Notes: a model not told the origin generated them from the letters alone. A DNA stretch of 64,000 nucleotides from Lysobacterales bacterium (GCA_014946745.1 JADCRD010000001.1:1548427-1612426); one strand, 5' to 3'. Shown: positions 1-9,262, numbered from the stretch's first letter. A program made the numbers and translations.

Positions 1-1403
1 ACCCGAGCGAGCGGAATGGCGCTGGGCCGGCCCGGCACTTCGTTCTCGGAGGTCGACTGCAGGAAGTCGAAGTAGAGATCGGTGCTCGGACTCATCACCG
101 CATCGTGGCCGCGCCGCGCCGCCGCGAGGCCGCCGTCGACCCCGCGCCAGGACATCACGATCGTGTCTTCAGGCAGCTCGCCGTCCAGGATTTCGTCCCA
201 ACCGATCAGACGACGCTGACGCTCGCTCAGGAACGCGCGCATGCGTGCGATCAGCCAGGCCTGCAGGGCGGTTTCGCTTTCCACGCCGAGTTCGCGCATG
301 CGCGCCTGCACGGTCGCCGACTGCTGCCACTGATCCTTGACGGCCTCGTCGCCGCCGATGTGGACGTAGCCACCGGGGAAAAGTTCGACCACCTCTTCGA
401 GCACATCCTCCAGCACGCGCAGGGTGGGCTCTTCGACATTGAACAGCACGCGGTGCACGCCCCAGTCGGAGGACACCGGCGGCGCGGGATCCATCAGACC
501 CAATTCGGGATAGGCGGCCACCGCGGCCTGCGCGTGCCCGGGCATGTCGATCTCCGGCATGATTTCGATGTGCCGCGCCTGCGCATAGGCCACCAGTTCG
601 CGGATCTGTTCCTGGCTGTAGTAGGCGCAGTAGGGCTTGGGCGCGCCGTCGGGCCCCTGCCCGGCTTGACCTGCAGGCACACGGCAGCCGCCCACTTCAG
701 CCAGACGCGGGTGACGCTTGATTTCGATGCGCCAGCCCTGGTCGTCGGTGAGATGCCAATGCAGCACATTGAGCTTGTGCAGGGCCATGGCATCGATCAG
801 ATGCTTGATCTCTTCCACCGACTGCGCGTGCCGCGCCGAGTCGAGCATCAAGCCCCGCCAGCCAAAGCGGGGCGCATCGTCAATGCGCAGCTGCGGCAGC
901 TGCAGCGCGCCGTCGGCATCGATCTGCAGCAGCAGCGCGAGTGAGGTGGCGCCATGGAACAGGCCCGAGGCCGTACTGGCCACCAGCTCCGCACGCTGCG
1001 CATCGATATCCAGCCGATAGGCCTCGGCGGGCAGATCGGCCGCTTGATCGAAGCGGACCACCAGCACGGCCTCATCGAGGCGTTCGGTGCGCGCAGGCGT
1101 AAAGCCATGCAGGCGCTCGGCGAGTTGCTCGATGCGCTCGGCGGCGGCCTCGGCCGCGCTGCCGCCGTCGACATGCAGTCGCGCGCCTGCCGGCAGCTGC
1201 AAGCTCCCACTGCGCGCTTGCCACTGCGCCGGCGCTGGAATCAGCGCGGGCGCTTGAATGGGTGTCGTCGCTGTGGTCGGCGTCGGTGGGGACGTCGGCG
1301 GCTCAGCGCTGCTGCAGGCAACGAGCAGAGGGAGCACGGTGGCGCCCAACACGAGATGGGCGAAGGCGCAGAAGCGGGTCGGAGATCGGTAGGTCGGGTG
1401 CAT
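1..1403 (-). CDS. GH20 beta-N-acetylhexosaminidase lipoprotein, 3' end cut by the window edge
   Basis: Releases terminal GlcNAc from chitin oligomers or glycans, probably on the periplasmic or outer-membrane face. The frame opens with ATG at 1403 (MHPTYRSPTRF) and runs off the left edge after 467 codons, so the C-terminus is not seen. A lipoprotein signal ends in the lipobox LLVAC (Cys about residue 30), followed by a Pro/Thr-rich linker, the GH20 N-terminal domain and the barrel. Barrel landmarks are LHWHLTDDQGWRIEI, EIDMPGHAQAA, the catalytic Asp-Glu pair in YVHIGGDEA (about residue 350), GWDEI, VMSWRG and DLYFD. It lies downstream of the TonB receptor on the same strand but beyond a strong terminator, so it probably has its own promoter. 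The family is clear; the exact substrate is inferred from the chitin locus. Confidence 0.93.
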   Translation of the reverse strand, partial: MHPTYRSPTRFCAFAHLVLGATVLPLLVACSSAEPPTSPPTPTTATTPIQAPALIPAPAQWQARSGSLQLPAGARLHVDGGSAAEAAAERIEQLAERLHGFTPARTERLDEAVLVVRFDQAADLPAEAYRLDIDAQRAELVASTASGLFHGATSLALLLQIDADGALQLPQLRIDDAPRFGWRGLMLDSARHAQSVEEIKHLIDAMALHKLNVLHWHLTDDQGWRIEIKRHPRLAEVGGCRVPAGQAGQGPDGAPKPYCAYYSQEQIRELVAYAQARHIEIMPEIDMPGHAQAAVAAYPELGLMDPAPPVSSDWGVHRVLFNVEEPTLRVLEDVLEEVVELFPGGYVHIGGDEAVKDQWQQSATVQARMRELGVESETALQAWLIARMRAFLSERQRRLIGWDEILDGELPEDTIVMSWRGVDGGLAAARRGHDAVMSPSTDLYFDFLQSTSENEVPGRPSAIPLAR

Positions 1404-1710
1404 GGGCGAATCTCTCGGCACCCTCAGCCCTCGGGCCGAACGCGGTGCGTTGCGAAAAATGGCCCGGGCGAACCCGGGCCCAAGACCCCGAGGGGATCGG
1501 GGCGCTGCAGCAGGTGGAGCGCTGGAGGGAGGCCGGCTGCAGAACAGGGCGCACTGCGCCGCCGAGCGAGTAATCGGGCGATGCGGACCCAGGCTCCGCG
1601 GTTCGTCGCCGATGAAGGCCGACGCCTCGCGGGCCAGTCCAATCCGCAGCGCGGAGTCGGCAGGCTGCCCTGCGGCAGCCTGCCTTCGCCCACGCAGGCG
1701 CGGATCGCGC
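1404..1710. other. intergenic gap between receptor and hexosaminidase
   Basis: No gene is supported here. The only clear element is the terminator at 1452-1480. That leaves roughly 50 bp between it and the hexosaminidase start for a promoter, and I could not pick one out with confidence. Confidence 0.5.
1452..1480 (-). terminator. rho-independent terminator after the TonB receptor
   Basis: Arms GGCCCGGG (1461-1468) and CCCGGGCC (1473-1480) flank a four-base loop. On the minus strand the stem is followed by ATTTTTCGC, an ordinary intrinsic terminator. It separates the receptor from the hexosaminidase. Confidence 0.8.
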
Positions 1711-4482
1711 TCAGAAGCTGAGCCGCAGGTTGAGATAGTACTGTCGACCGTTCTTCAGGAAGGCGCGCGGCTGATCCGGCGACGCGGCGTAGTACTTCAG
1801 CGTCGGGTCGTTCAGATTGAGGCCGTCCAGGCTCAGGCTCAGCGTGTCGTTGATCGTGTAGCCGAACGAGGCCGACACGTTGCCCACGGCATCCTGGCTG
1901 AAGGCGCTGGCGCGATCGAGGCCGCTGTAGAACTCCGAGCGGTAGTTGTAGTTCAGGCGAACGTTGAAGCGCTCGTTCTCGAAGTAGCCGCCGACGTTGT
2001 AGGTGTTCTTCGAGGTGCCCACCAGCTCACCGCCGCCCTTCTCCTCGCCGTCCGCATAGGTGAAGTTGGCGAAGATGCCGAAGCTCTCAGCGATGGGCTG
2101 CTGCCAGGCCAGCTCCAGTCCCTTGACGGTGCCGCTGCTGTTGACCGGAATGGTCAAGTCGTAAGGCACGAGAATGCCGCTGGGATTCTGCTGATTGAAA
2201 CTCAGGAACGACTGCCGCACGCGTCCCTGGGTGATGTAGCTGGTCAGGTCCATGTAGTACACGGCCGCACTCAGCATGGCGCGCGGCGCGAAGTACCACT
2301 CGTAGGCGAGGTCAAGATTGTTGGAACGCACTGGATCCAGGAAGGGATTGCTTCCGCTGCCGCCGCCCACGGCATTCGGAGCATTGAGATTGGCCGGCGG
2401 GCTCAGGTTGATCGGGCCGGCCAGCGCCGAATAGTCCGGCCGTGCCATCGTGCGCGAGGCCGCCAGGCGCAGCACGCTGTCCTCGCCGATATCGAAGCGC
2501 AGGTTGGCGCTGGGCAGCAGGTCGTTGTAGCGCTTGGTGTACAGGGTCGGCAGATAGGGGCCGAAGGCCGAGGTGGTGATGGCGCCCGGCGTCTGCGCGC
2601 TCACGCCGACATTGACCAGCGATTCGCTGGTGGTTCGCACGTAGCGCAGGCCGACGTCGCCGCTCCAGCTGGCGCCACCAAAGTCGATCTGTACGTAGGC
2701 GGCCTTGCTGTCTTCCTTGAGCCCGTAGTCGCCCTGCCAGAAGGCGCGGCTGACCGAATTGCGCGTTGTGAAGCGTCGATTGAACTCCGCCAGCTGCTCG
2801 GGCGAGTACTGCCAGATCGCGCGCGGAAAGTTGCCACCGATGCCGTTCGCGTAGTCCCGCGGATACAGCGTGAACCCCTGCGGAAAATTGGCCGGGTTGA
2901 AGGGTGAAGTCGAGGGGTCCGGGCAATTGAAAGTTGCCGGATTCCAGTTGAAGGCGTCGCCGTTCGAGCAGGCCGGGCCTTGACCGATCGCGCCAAACGC
3001 GCTGCGCTCGGAGTCGTTCCAGCGCAGGCCGAACTGCAGCTGACGCAGGGTATCGCTGGCGAACACGAAGTCGCCGTCAACCTGCGCCCAGGTCGACTCA
3101 TCGCGCACGTTGACGTTCTGCGCGCCGAAGATCCAGTCGAGCGGCGTGTTTCGTGGCGAACTGATGTCCCAGTTGCGCAGCGACCAGTCGGCGGCGCCGT
3201 TGAGGCCATTCAAACGATAGCTGGCGCCGCTGCCGATGCCCATGTCCCACTCGGCGACGTCCTGCGTTGGAGTCTTGCCGCGTCCTTTCGATTGACCCAG
3301 CTTGCCCTCCAGACTCAGCGCGTCGCTGGCACGGAAGGCCGCGTTCAGATTGAGGAAGCGACTGGACGAGCCCGAACCCGGTCGCGAGATCTGATCGTAG
3401 ACGCCATAGATGTTGCCCGGAACCGGATCGAAGTCCGCCTGCACGAGGGTGCCATTGCGAACGACATAGCCCGCTCTCGGCGCCTGACCGGTTCCTCGCG
3501 CCAGCGTGCGGGTGTTCCAGAGCAGCAGATTGCGGTTGTAGTTGTCCGCATCCAGCTTCGAGGTGAAGGCCGTTAGATCGAAGGAGAGATCCTCATTGGG
3601 CCGCAGGTCCAAGGTCACCAGGCCGCCTGTGCGCTTTCGCTCCTGCTCGAACAGCGCCGAGCCGATCAGCGCGGGATACCAGACGCCGGAAAGATCCGGG
3701 TTGCTCTGCGCGATGGCGCTGCCCGGTGCGATCTGCTCATAGCCCAGCATCTCCTGCCCATCACGCCGCAGCTGCCGCTCTTCCGAGAACCCCTGGACCA
3801 TCACACCGAAGCTGCCCTGCGGGTTCTTCCAGTTGAGCAGGGCCGACAGCTGCGGCGAGGTCTTGCCGGGCAGGTCGGCGTAGACGCCGCCCAGTGAAGC
3901 GTCGAAGCTCAGGTCCTTGCTGAAGTCCAGCGGCCTGCGCGTGCGGATGTCGATCTGGCCCACCACGCCGCCTTCCAGCTGGCTGGCCTGAGCGGTCTTG
4001 TAGACCACGATCTCGCCAACCAGCTCGGAGGGCAGCAGGGAGTAGCTCACGCTGCGGCCGACGCTGCCGGTCTGGTTCAGCACGAACCAGTCGCCGGATG
4101 ACACCAGGTGTCCGTTGATCAGGGTCTGGGTCAGGCTGGGGCTGGTGCCGCGCATGCTGACGCGGTCGTTCTCGTCGAAGCCGCCCTCGGTCGCGCTGGC
4201 CGAGCTGATGTTGACGCCCGGCACGCGCTGCAGGCTGTCGGCGATGTTCTTGTCGGGCATCTTGCCGATGTCCTCGGCGCTGACGACCTCAACCAGCGAC
4301 TCGGCCTGGCGCTTGCTGTCCAGCGAGCGCTGCAGGCTGCCGCGGATGCCGGTCACTTCGATCGCATCGAGCTCGGTGGCGTCGTCGCGCGCGTCGCCAC
4401 TGGATTCCTGGGCGTTTACGGCCGTGGACATGACCAGCGCGCTGGCGATGCTCAACGCGAGGATGGTTCTGCGTGTGCTCAT
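1711..4482 (-). CDS. TonB-dependent outer-membrane receptor of the chitin/GlcNAc locus
   Basis: A 923-residue outer-membrane transporter that would import chitooligosaccharides or GlcNAc with TonB energy. The start MSTRRTILALSIAS is chosen because it begins a normal signal peptide (cleavage near VNAQE) and has a GGGAG ribosome site; the frame is open 32 codons further upstream without signal-peptide character. The plug domain reads DIGKMPDKNIADSLQRVPGV, then VSMRGTSP and VYKTAQASQLEGGVVGQIDIRTRRP, typical of the large Xanthomonas/Caulobacter receptor class. The beta barrel ends in the aromatic YYLNLRLSF terminus that such barrels need for insertion. It is divergent from the permease across a 473 bp gap with a LacI-type operator. 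Substrate is inferred from neighbours; other sugars are possible. Confidence 0.92.
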   Translation of the reverse strand: MSTRRTILALSIASALVMSTAVNAQESSGDARDDATELDAIEVTGIRGSLQRSLDSKRQAESLVEVVSAEDIGKMPDKNIADSLQRVPGVNISSASATEGGFDENDRVSMRGTSPSLTQTLINGHLVSSGDWFVLNQTGSVGRSVSYSLLPSELVGEIVVYKTAQASQLEGGVVGQIDIRTRRPLDFSKDLSFDASLGGVYADLPGKTSPQLSALLNWKNPQGSFGVMVQGFSEERQLRRDGQEMLGYEQIAPGSAIAQSNPDLSGVWYPALIGSALFEQERKRTGGLVTLDLRPNEDLSFDLTAFTSKLDADNYNRNLLLWNTRTLARGTGQAPRAGYVVRNGTLVQADFDPVPGNIYGVYDQISRPGSGSSSRFLNLNAAFRASDALSLEGKLGQSKGRGKTPTQDVAEWDMGIGSGASYRLNGLNGAADWSLRNWDISSPRNTPLDWIFGAQNVNVRDESTWAQVDGDFVFASDTLRQLQFGLRWNDSERSAFGAIGQGPACSNGDAFNWNPATFNCPDPSTSPFNPANFPQGFTLYPRDYANGIGGNFPRAIWQYSPEQLAEFNRRFTTRNSVSRAFWQGDYGLKEDSKAAYVQIDFGGASWSGDVGLRYVRTTSESLVNVGVSAQTPGAITTSAFGPYLPTLYTKRYNDLLPSANLRFDIGEDSVLRLAASRTMARPDYSALAGPINLSPPANLNAPNAVGGGSGSNPFLDPVRSNNLDLAYEWYFAPRAMLSAAVYYMDLTSYITQGRVRQSFLSFNQQNPSGILVPYDLTIPVNSSGTVKGLELAWQQPIAESFGIFANFTYADGEEKGGGELVGTSKNTYNVGGYFENERFNVRLNYNYRSEFYSGLDRASAFSQDAVGNVSASFGYTINDTLSLSLDGLNLNDPTLKYYAASPDQPRAFLKNGRQYYLNLRLSF

Positions 4483-4955
4483 TGATCTGCTCCCACTCGT
4501 GGGTGTCGCGCGTACCGGGTAGCGCCGACCTGCGGTCGCCCCTGCGCCTTGGATGAATGACGGTTGTGCCGTCGACACTCTTGGACGCCTCGCGCAAGCG
4601 ACCGTGGCTGCATGCCAGCGGCCATGCCCTACGGGCAGCCCTCCCCTCGCCTGGTCATGCCCCGTTCCCCCGGTTGCTGCCAGACGCCGGGCGAGTCTGG
4701 AGAACGGATGACGACGTTGTCAACACCCTGTCCACAATCCCCACGCCTCCCAGCGAAAGGGAAGATGCCGAGCCCCCATTGGGCCGGGAGAAGGCGCCCT
4801 ATGCCCTTGCTGCTGGCGGCTTGTGCCCCGCCTTGATCGGCGCTGCACACAGGCATCGACAACGGTGACATCGTTAGGCATGATCGCCCCGCCGACCCTT
4901 GGGGCGCCGCATGGCGGAAGGGGCCGGCGTCGCCAGATACGGGAGGGTTCACGGC
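4483..4955. promoter_or_regulatory. divergent regulatory region between TonB receptor and nagP
   Basis: This 473 bp gap must carry promoters for both divergent genes. The best signal in it is the operator at 4709-4722. A weaker half-matching TGACATCGTT occurs near 4869, about 85 bp before the permease start. No gene is supported; open frames crossing it are shadows. Confidence 0.55.
4709..4722. promoter_or_regulatory. LacI-family operator-like palindrome, candidate NagR box
   Basis: TGACGACGTTGTCA is a 14-base imperfect palindrome with a central CG, symmetric at 12 of 14 positions. It differs at one position from TGACAACGTTGTCA, the core I recall for NagR-type LacI regulators of GlcNAc genes in Shewanella and Xanthomonas. 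A LacI-type gene lies about 2 kb away. Binding is inferred. Confidence 0.6.
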
Positions 4956-6257
4956 GTGAATACGGGACAGACGGGCGCGAGCTACGGCAGCGCCATGGTG
5001 ATCATCGGCACCTTGTTTTTCATTTTCGGTTTTGTCACCTGGTTGAACGGACCGCTGATCGAGTTCGTCAAGCTGGCTTTCGACCTGGACGCCGACTGGA
5101 AGGCTTTCATGGTCACCTTCGCCTTCTACATCGCCTACTTCGTGCTCGCGCTGCCGGCCAGCTCGATCCTGAAGCGCACCGGCATGAAGCGCGGCATGGC
5201 GCTGGGGCTGCTTGTGATGGCAATCGGCAGCGTCGTCTTCGGGCATTTCGCCACCGCCCGCGACTATCCGGCCGCGCTGGCCGGCCTGTTCACCATCGGC
5301 TCGGGTCTGGCCCTGCTGCAGACCGCGGTCAACCCCTACATCAGCATCATCGGCCCGCTGGAAAGCGCGGCCAGCCGCATCAGCATCATGGGCATCTGCA
5401 ACAAGCTGGCGGGGGTGCTGGCGCCGATCGTGCTGGGCGCCGTGGCCCTGCAGGGCCTGGGCGAGGTGCAAGCGCAGCTCGCGGCCGGCCCCTCGCCGGC
5501 AGATCGCGATGCCCTGCTGAACGCGTTCGCCGCGCAGATCTACTGGCCCTACATGGCGATGGCCGCCCTGCTCGGCCTGCTCTCGCTCGGGATTCTGTAT
5601 TCCCCCCTGCCCGATCTGCAGGCAGCGACAGCCAATGCCGCGGACGGCGGCAGCCAGCGCGGGTTAAGCGGCTATCCGCACCTGTGGCTCGGTGCGCTGT
5701 GTCTGTTCCTGTATGTCGGTGTGGAGGTGCTGGCCGGCGACGCGATCGGCACCTATGGCCGCGCCCACGGCATTCCCGCTGACCAGGCCAAGTACTTCAC
5801 CTCTCTGACTCTCGGCGCCATGCTGTTCGGCTATGTGATCGGCGTGTTCGCGATTCCGCGGCTGATCAGCCAGGAGCGCGCGCTTGCCGTATCCGCGGTG
5901 CTCGGCGTGCTTTTCAGCGTGGCTGCGCTGCTGACGGAGGGCTATGCGTCGGTGCTCTGTGTTGCCCTGCTCGGCCTCGCCAACGCGCTCATGTGGCCGG
6001 CGATCTTCCCGCTGGCGATCCGCGGACTGGGCGCCTTGACCGAACGCGGCTCAGCCATCCTGATCATGGGCATCGCCGGCGGCGCGCTGATCCCCAGCGC
6101 CTATGCCTATCTCAAGGACAGCTACGACTTCCAGTGGGTGTTCGTGGCCATCACCGTGCCCTGCTACCTCTACATCCTGTTCTACGCGCTGGCGGGCTGT
6201 CGCGTCGGACTGGCGCGCGTGCCGCCGGGGGCAGTGACCCTGGGCAAGGCGACGTGA
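4956..6257 (+). CDS. nagP: N-acetylglucosamine/sugar permease, MFS FucP/NagP type
   Basis: Inner-membrane 12-helix proton-coupled sugar permease, 433 residues from a GTG start. GTG at 4956 is preferred because GGGAGGG lies about eight bases upstream; the ATG 19 codons earlier adds a polar non-membrane leader. The first helix reads GTLFFIFGFVTWLNGPLIEF, and NPYISIIGP and ALMWPAIFPLAI are typical of the FucP / glucose-galactose / NagP group. In Xanthomonas and Shewanella the GlcNAc locus member of this group is NagP. Here it sits between the TonB receptor and a LacI-type regulator, which supports GlcNAc as substrate. Family is certain; substrate is inferred from context. Confidence 0.88.
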   Translation: MNTGQTGASYGSAMVIIGTLFFIFGFVTWLNGPLIEFVKLAFDLDADWKAFMVTFAFYIAYFVLALPASSILKRTGMKRGMALGLLVMAIGSVVFGHFATARDYPAALAGLFTIGSGLALLQTAVNPYISIIGPLESAASRISIMGICNKLAGVLAPIVLGAVALQGLGEVQAQLAAGPSPADRDALLNAFAAQIYWPYMAMAALLGLLSLGILYSPLPDLQAATANAADGGSQRGLSGYPHLWLGALCLFLYVGVEVLAGDAIGTYGRAHGIPADQAKYFTSLTLGAMLFGYVIGVFAIPRLISQERALAVSAVLGVLFSVAALLTEGYASVLCVALLGLANALMWPAIFPLAIRGLGALTERGSAILIMGIAGGALIPSAYAYLKDSYDFQWVFVAITVPCYLYILFYALAGCRVGLARVPPGAVTLGKAT

Positions 6258-6686
6258 CTTGAAATCCGAAGGCGAAGCGGACGACGTATCGCCAGCAGGA
6301 CTGCAGAGGTCGCAGCGCCTGCCGTGTCGACTGGCGGCACGTGGCCGCTCGCGAGGCAGAGCTTCGATGTGATTCGGCGGCCGCGCTGGCACATCCCGCC
6401 GCCGGCCGCGCATACCCTCTGCTAGCATCGCGGGGCACAGAGCAACGCTGCAGCATCCGGCGCTGCCGCGCGCCATGGAGGGCGCGCTCGTAGATCAAGC
6501 ACGCGATGCTTGATCGCGCCTGACCGAGCGCAGCGGCGCCCTCGCCTCGCTGCCGCCGGCCGAGCCCAGACAGGTGCCGGACTCGTGACCGCTGATCAAG
6601 TCAGGATGCGCTTGGTCGGCATTGCCCTGAATCTCGCCTCGCCCCGCGGCCCCATCGCGCGAGGCGTATCGCATGGAAGGACCGGA
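6258..6686. other. intergenic gap before the LacI-type regulator, carrying repeat copy A
   Basis: No gene is supported in this 429 bp. The right half is copy A of a dispersed intergenic repeat (6441-6600). A frame open from 6510 into the regulator reads through this repeat and is not a credible N-terminus. Confidence 0.6.
6441..6600 (+). repeat. dispersed ~160 bp intergenic repeat, copy A
   Basis: Begins AGCAACGCTGCAGCATCC, contains TGCCGCGCGCCATGGAGGGC (about 6464-6483) and TGCTTGATC, then CTGACCGAGC, and ends TGCCGGACTCG...GATCAAG. The same ordered blocks occur inverted at 45283-45443 with nearly identical length, and more divergently at 26696-26808. It contains short self-complementary segments such as GATCAAGCA / TGCTTGATC. 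Confidence 0.75.
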
Positions 6687-7727
6687 TTGCGCATCGCCAC
6701 CATCAAGGACGTCGCCGCCAAGGCGGGCGTCTCCGTCAAGACCGTCTCCCGCGTCATCAACCGCGAGGCCTCGGTGCAGCCGAGCACGCGTCAGCGCGTG
6801 GAAGCCGCCATCGAAGCCCTGCGCTACCGCCCCGATGTGTCGGCACGCAGCCTGCGCGGCATGCGCTCCTACGCGATGGGCGTGGTCTACGACAACCCCA
6901 ATCCCTACTACGTCATCGCGATCCAGAACGGGCTGCTCGCGGTCTGCCGCGAGTTCGGCTACGCCCTGCAGATTCATCCCTGCGATTCGTCGTCCCCCAC
7001 GCTCGCCGAAGAGCTTCTGCAGATCGTCCGCCAGAACCGCTTGGCCGGCCTGGTGCTGGCGCCGCCGATGTCCGAGCGCGAACCGCTGATCCGCTTTCTG
7101 GCGGAGTCGAAGGTGCCGTTCGTGAGGCTGATCTCGGGAAGCAGCGATCCCCTGGACGGCTACCTCAGCGTCTACGTTGACGACCGCAGCGCCGCCCGCG
7201 AGATCACCACCCACCTGATCCAGCTGGGTCATCAGCGCATCGGCTTCATCTGGGGCGGACAGCAGCACCGCTCCAGCCCCGAGCGCTACCAGGGCTACGA
7301 AGAAGCCCTGCACGATTACGGCGTGGCGCTCGATCCCGAACTGGTCGTGCAGGGCGACTACAGCTTCGACGAAGGCTTTCGGGCCGCGCGCCGGCTGCTG
7401 GCGCTGCCGAATCCGCCAACGGCTATTTTCGGTTCGAACGATGAGATCGCCGCCGGTGTGCTGGCGGCCGCGCGATCGATCGGGGTCAACGTCCCCTTCG
7501 ACCTGTCCATCGCCGGTTTCGAGGACAGCCCGTTCTCCAAGCAGTCGTGGCCGGCGCTGACCACCGCGCGGCAGGACACCCAGGACATCGCGCGAACGGC
7601 CGGTCGCATGTTGATTGAAGAGGTCGACCGGGAGGAAGGCTCGCCGCCGCCTCGCAACTGCGGCTTCGTGCCCCGCCTCGTCGCGCGCGGCTCGACCACG
7701 CCGGTGCGGCCGGGTCGCGAGAGCTGA
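6687..7727 (+). CDS. LacI/GalR-family transcriptional regulator, probably GlcNAc repressor (NagR-like)
   Basis: A 346-residue LacI-family regulator. The start is TTG at 6687, chosen because GGAAGGA lies five bases upstream, the product then opens directly with the helix-turn-helix (RIATIKDVAAKAGVSVKTVS), and the upstream open frame crosses a dispersed repeat. The hinge helix region VSARSLRG is followed by a periplasmic-binding-protein-like effector domain (GVVYDNPNPYYV, GFIWGGQQHRSSPERYQGY, AIFGSNDEIAAGVLAAA, IAGFEDSPFSKQSWPALTT). It lies 429 bp after nagP on the same strand inside the chitin locus, so a GlcNAc-phosphate effector and the palindrome at 4709 as operator are likely but inferred. 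Confidence 0.88.
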   Translation: MRIATIKDVAAKAGVSVKTVSRVINREASVQPSTRQRVEAAIEALRYRPDVSARSLRGMRSYAMGVVYDNPNPYYVIAIQNGLLAVCREFGYALQIHPCDSSSPTLAEELLQIVRQNRLAGLVLAPPMSEREPLIRFLAESKVPFVRLISGSSDPLDGYLSVYVDDRSAAREITTHLIQLGHQRIGFIWGGQQHRSSPERYQGYEEALHDYGVALDPELVVQGDYSFDEGFRAARRLLALPNPPTAIFGSNDEIAAGVLAAARSIGVNVPFDLSIAGFEDSPFSKQSWPALTTARQDTQDIARTAGRMLIEEVDREEGSPPPRNCGFVPRLVARGSTTPVRPGRES

Positions 7728-7819
7728 ACCGCCTGCGCGTGCCAGGCACGCGTTGCTCGTCGCGACGAAAGCAGGCGGACGGGGCATACGCCCCGCCCCC
7801 TGCGCGCTACATCGACCCG

Positions 7820-9262
7820 CTATTGGCGCGTCCAGGCGTCCTGCCAGGCCCAGCCTGTCCCTGGCGCGTAGGCCGTGCCGGCCACATTGCACCAGCCGCC
7901 GTTCGGAAAGGGCCTGCAGCGATAGCGCAAGCCGTCCGACCCCAGCACCACGGTCTGGCCCGGCCGATAGCTGCCGATCCCCTGCGGGTACACGTAGTCG
8001 TAGCCGCTGCCGCCGGCAGGCGCGTGGCTGATCGCCAGCGTGGTCTCGGCGCTGGCAACTCCGTTGGAGGCTCTCAATTGCACCCGCAGCGTCTGTGCCG
8101 CCGCTGGATTGGCCAGCTCCAGCGTGGTGCTGACGCCCGCGCTGCTCGAAAGCCGGCCGGTGCCCTCCAACAGGCGCCACTCGAAGCTCAGCGGTCGGCC
8201 GCCCGGATCGCTGGAGTCCGCTGCCGAAAGCTGGACGGTGCTGGCGCCCACCACCTGTGTAGCGCTGGCGCTGATTCGCGGCAGCGGCGGCAGCACGCCC
8301 GTGTCGGGCAAGCGAATATCGATCTGGTGGCTGAGAGTGAGCGCACGCCTCGCGTAGACGCGGTTGGCGCTGGCGCCGCGCTGCGGCAGCACCTCGCCAT
8401 CGGCTTGCAGCAGACCAATGCGCGCATCGCTGGAGCGGGCGTTGACGGTCTGGGCGAAGTGGAACGGCCAGTCTTCAGCCGCACCCTGCCCTGCAGCCAC
8501 GGTGTGTTCGATCCTGCCCGCATCACCGCCGCTGCTGTTGAACAGCCGCAGGCTGACCACGCTGCGCTCGGGTAGTGCGTTCTGCGCGACCACGGCCCCC
8601 AGTTCGGCCCAGGTGGTGTTGATGCCGCCGGTGAACTGCACGTCGACGCAGGTGTAGAAGGCCTCTGGACTGTCGGCGCGCTGCCACACGTTGAAGATGA
8701 CATGCCGTCCATTGCGCTGCGGCAGCGGGCAGTCGAGCCGATAGACGTTGCCGGCCGAGAGCGGCACGTTGCCGAGCCGGCAGAACTCCTCGAGATCGTC
8801 CCAGCGCAGCGGGCGCGCACCGTCCCAGCCGTTGCGGGTGATGTAGAAGATCCAGTCGCGGGTCGAGTGAGCAGCGGGCGCGCGGAACTCGAAGCGGAAG
8901 CGCCCGCTGGCATCTGGCGCGATCGGATGAGCTCGCCAGTCACGCACCACGTCGAGCCCCTGGAACATCGCGTTGTTGCCGCTGCAAAGCGTGCCGTCCG
9001 GCACCACCGCCCGGTGGTTGCCCGCGGCATTGGCCTGGTTGACGCCGTTCCAGTTGTACAGGGCCTGCGTGCCGAACTGCTGCACGTGTGCGCGGCAGGC
9101 CGGATCGCTGGGGCTCTCGATGTTGCCTTGGGCGCAGTGGTACACGCGACTGGGCGGTACCGACATCGAGCCGTGCGCCTGCGCCGGGTCCGAGCTTGAC
9201 GCAAGCGCGCCGAACCCGATCAGCGCCATCGCTCGCGCGGAAGTCGAACAGAGTCTGGTCAT
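7820..9262 (-). CDS. secreted AA10 lytic polysaccharide monooxygenase with GbpA-like, Ig-like and chitin-binding modules
   Basis: Copper enzyme that oxidatively cleaves crystalline chitin outside the cell; 480 residues. The signal peptide ends at AQA so the mature protein starts with His30 (HGSMSVPPSRVYHC). The second copper ligand is His132 in AAHSTRDWIFYITRNGWD, matching the His of CBP21-type enzymes, so the histidine brace is complete. The AA10 domain runs to about residue 215. A GbpA domain-2-like segment follows (about 220-320: VVSLRLFNSSGGDAGRIEHTV), then an Ig/PKD-like module (about 325-415), and a small aromatic CBM5/73-like tail (GIGSYRPGQTVVLGSDGLRYRC...WAWQDAW). It is on the same strand as the chitinase, which ends 123 bp upstream with a terminator between. 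Confidence 0.93.
   Translation of the reverse strand: MTRLCSTSARAMALIGFGALASSSDPAQAHGSMSVPPSRVYHCAQGNIESPSDPACRAHVQQFGTQALYNWNGVNQANAAGNHRAVVPDGTLCSGNNAMFQGLDVVRDWRAHPIAPDASGRFRFEFRAPAAHSTRDWIFYITRNGWDGARPLRWDDLEEFCRLGNVPLSAGNVYRLDCPLPQRNGRHVIFNVWQRADSPEAFYTCVDVQFTGGINTTWAELGAVVAQNALPERSVVSLRLFNSSGGDAGRIEHTVAAGQGAAEDWPFHFAQTVNARSSDARIGLLQADGEVLPQRGASANRVYARRALTLSHQIDIRLPDTGVLPPLPRISASATQVVGASTVQLSAADSSDPGGRPLSFEWRLLEGTGRLSSSAGVSTTLELANPAAAQTLRVQLRASNGVASAETTLAISHAPAGGSGYDYVYPQGIGSYRPGQTVVLGSDGLRYRCRPFPNGGWCNVAGTAYAPGTGWAWQDAWTRQ

Noticed and set aside
1402-2907. 501-codon plus-strand frame over the start of the hexosaminidase and the receptor end
   Set aside because: It is antisense to a TonB receptor and a GH20 enzyme with unmistakable motifs, and has no recognisable domain.
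6510-6686. N-terminal extension of the LacI-type regulator
   Set aside because: The extension reads through the end of a dispersed repeat and precedes the start of the helix-turn-helix; the TTG at 6687 has a good ribosome site.
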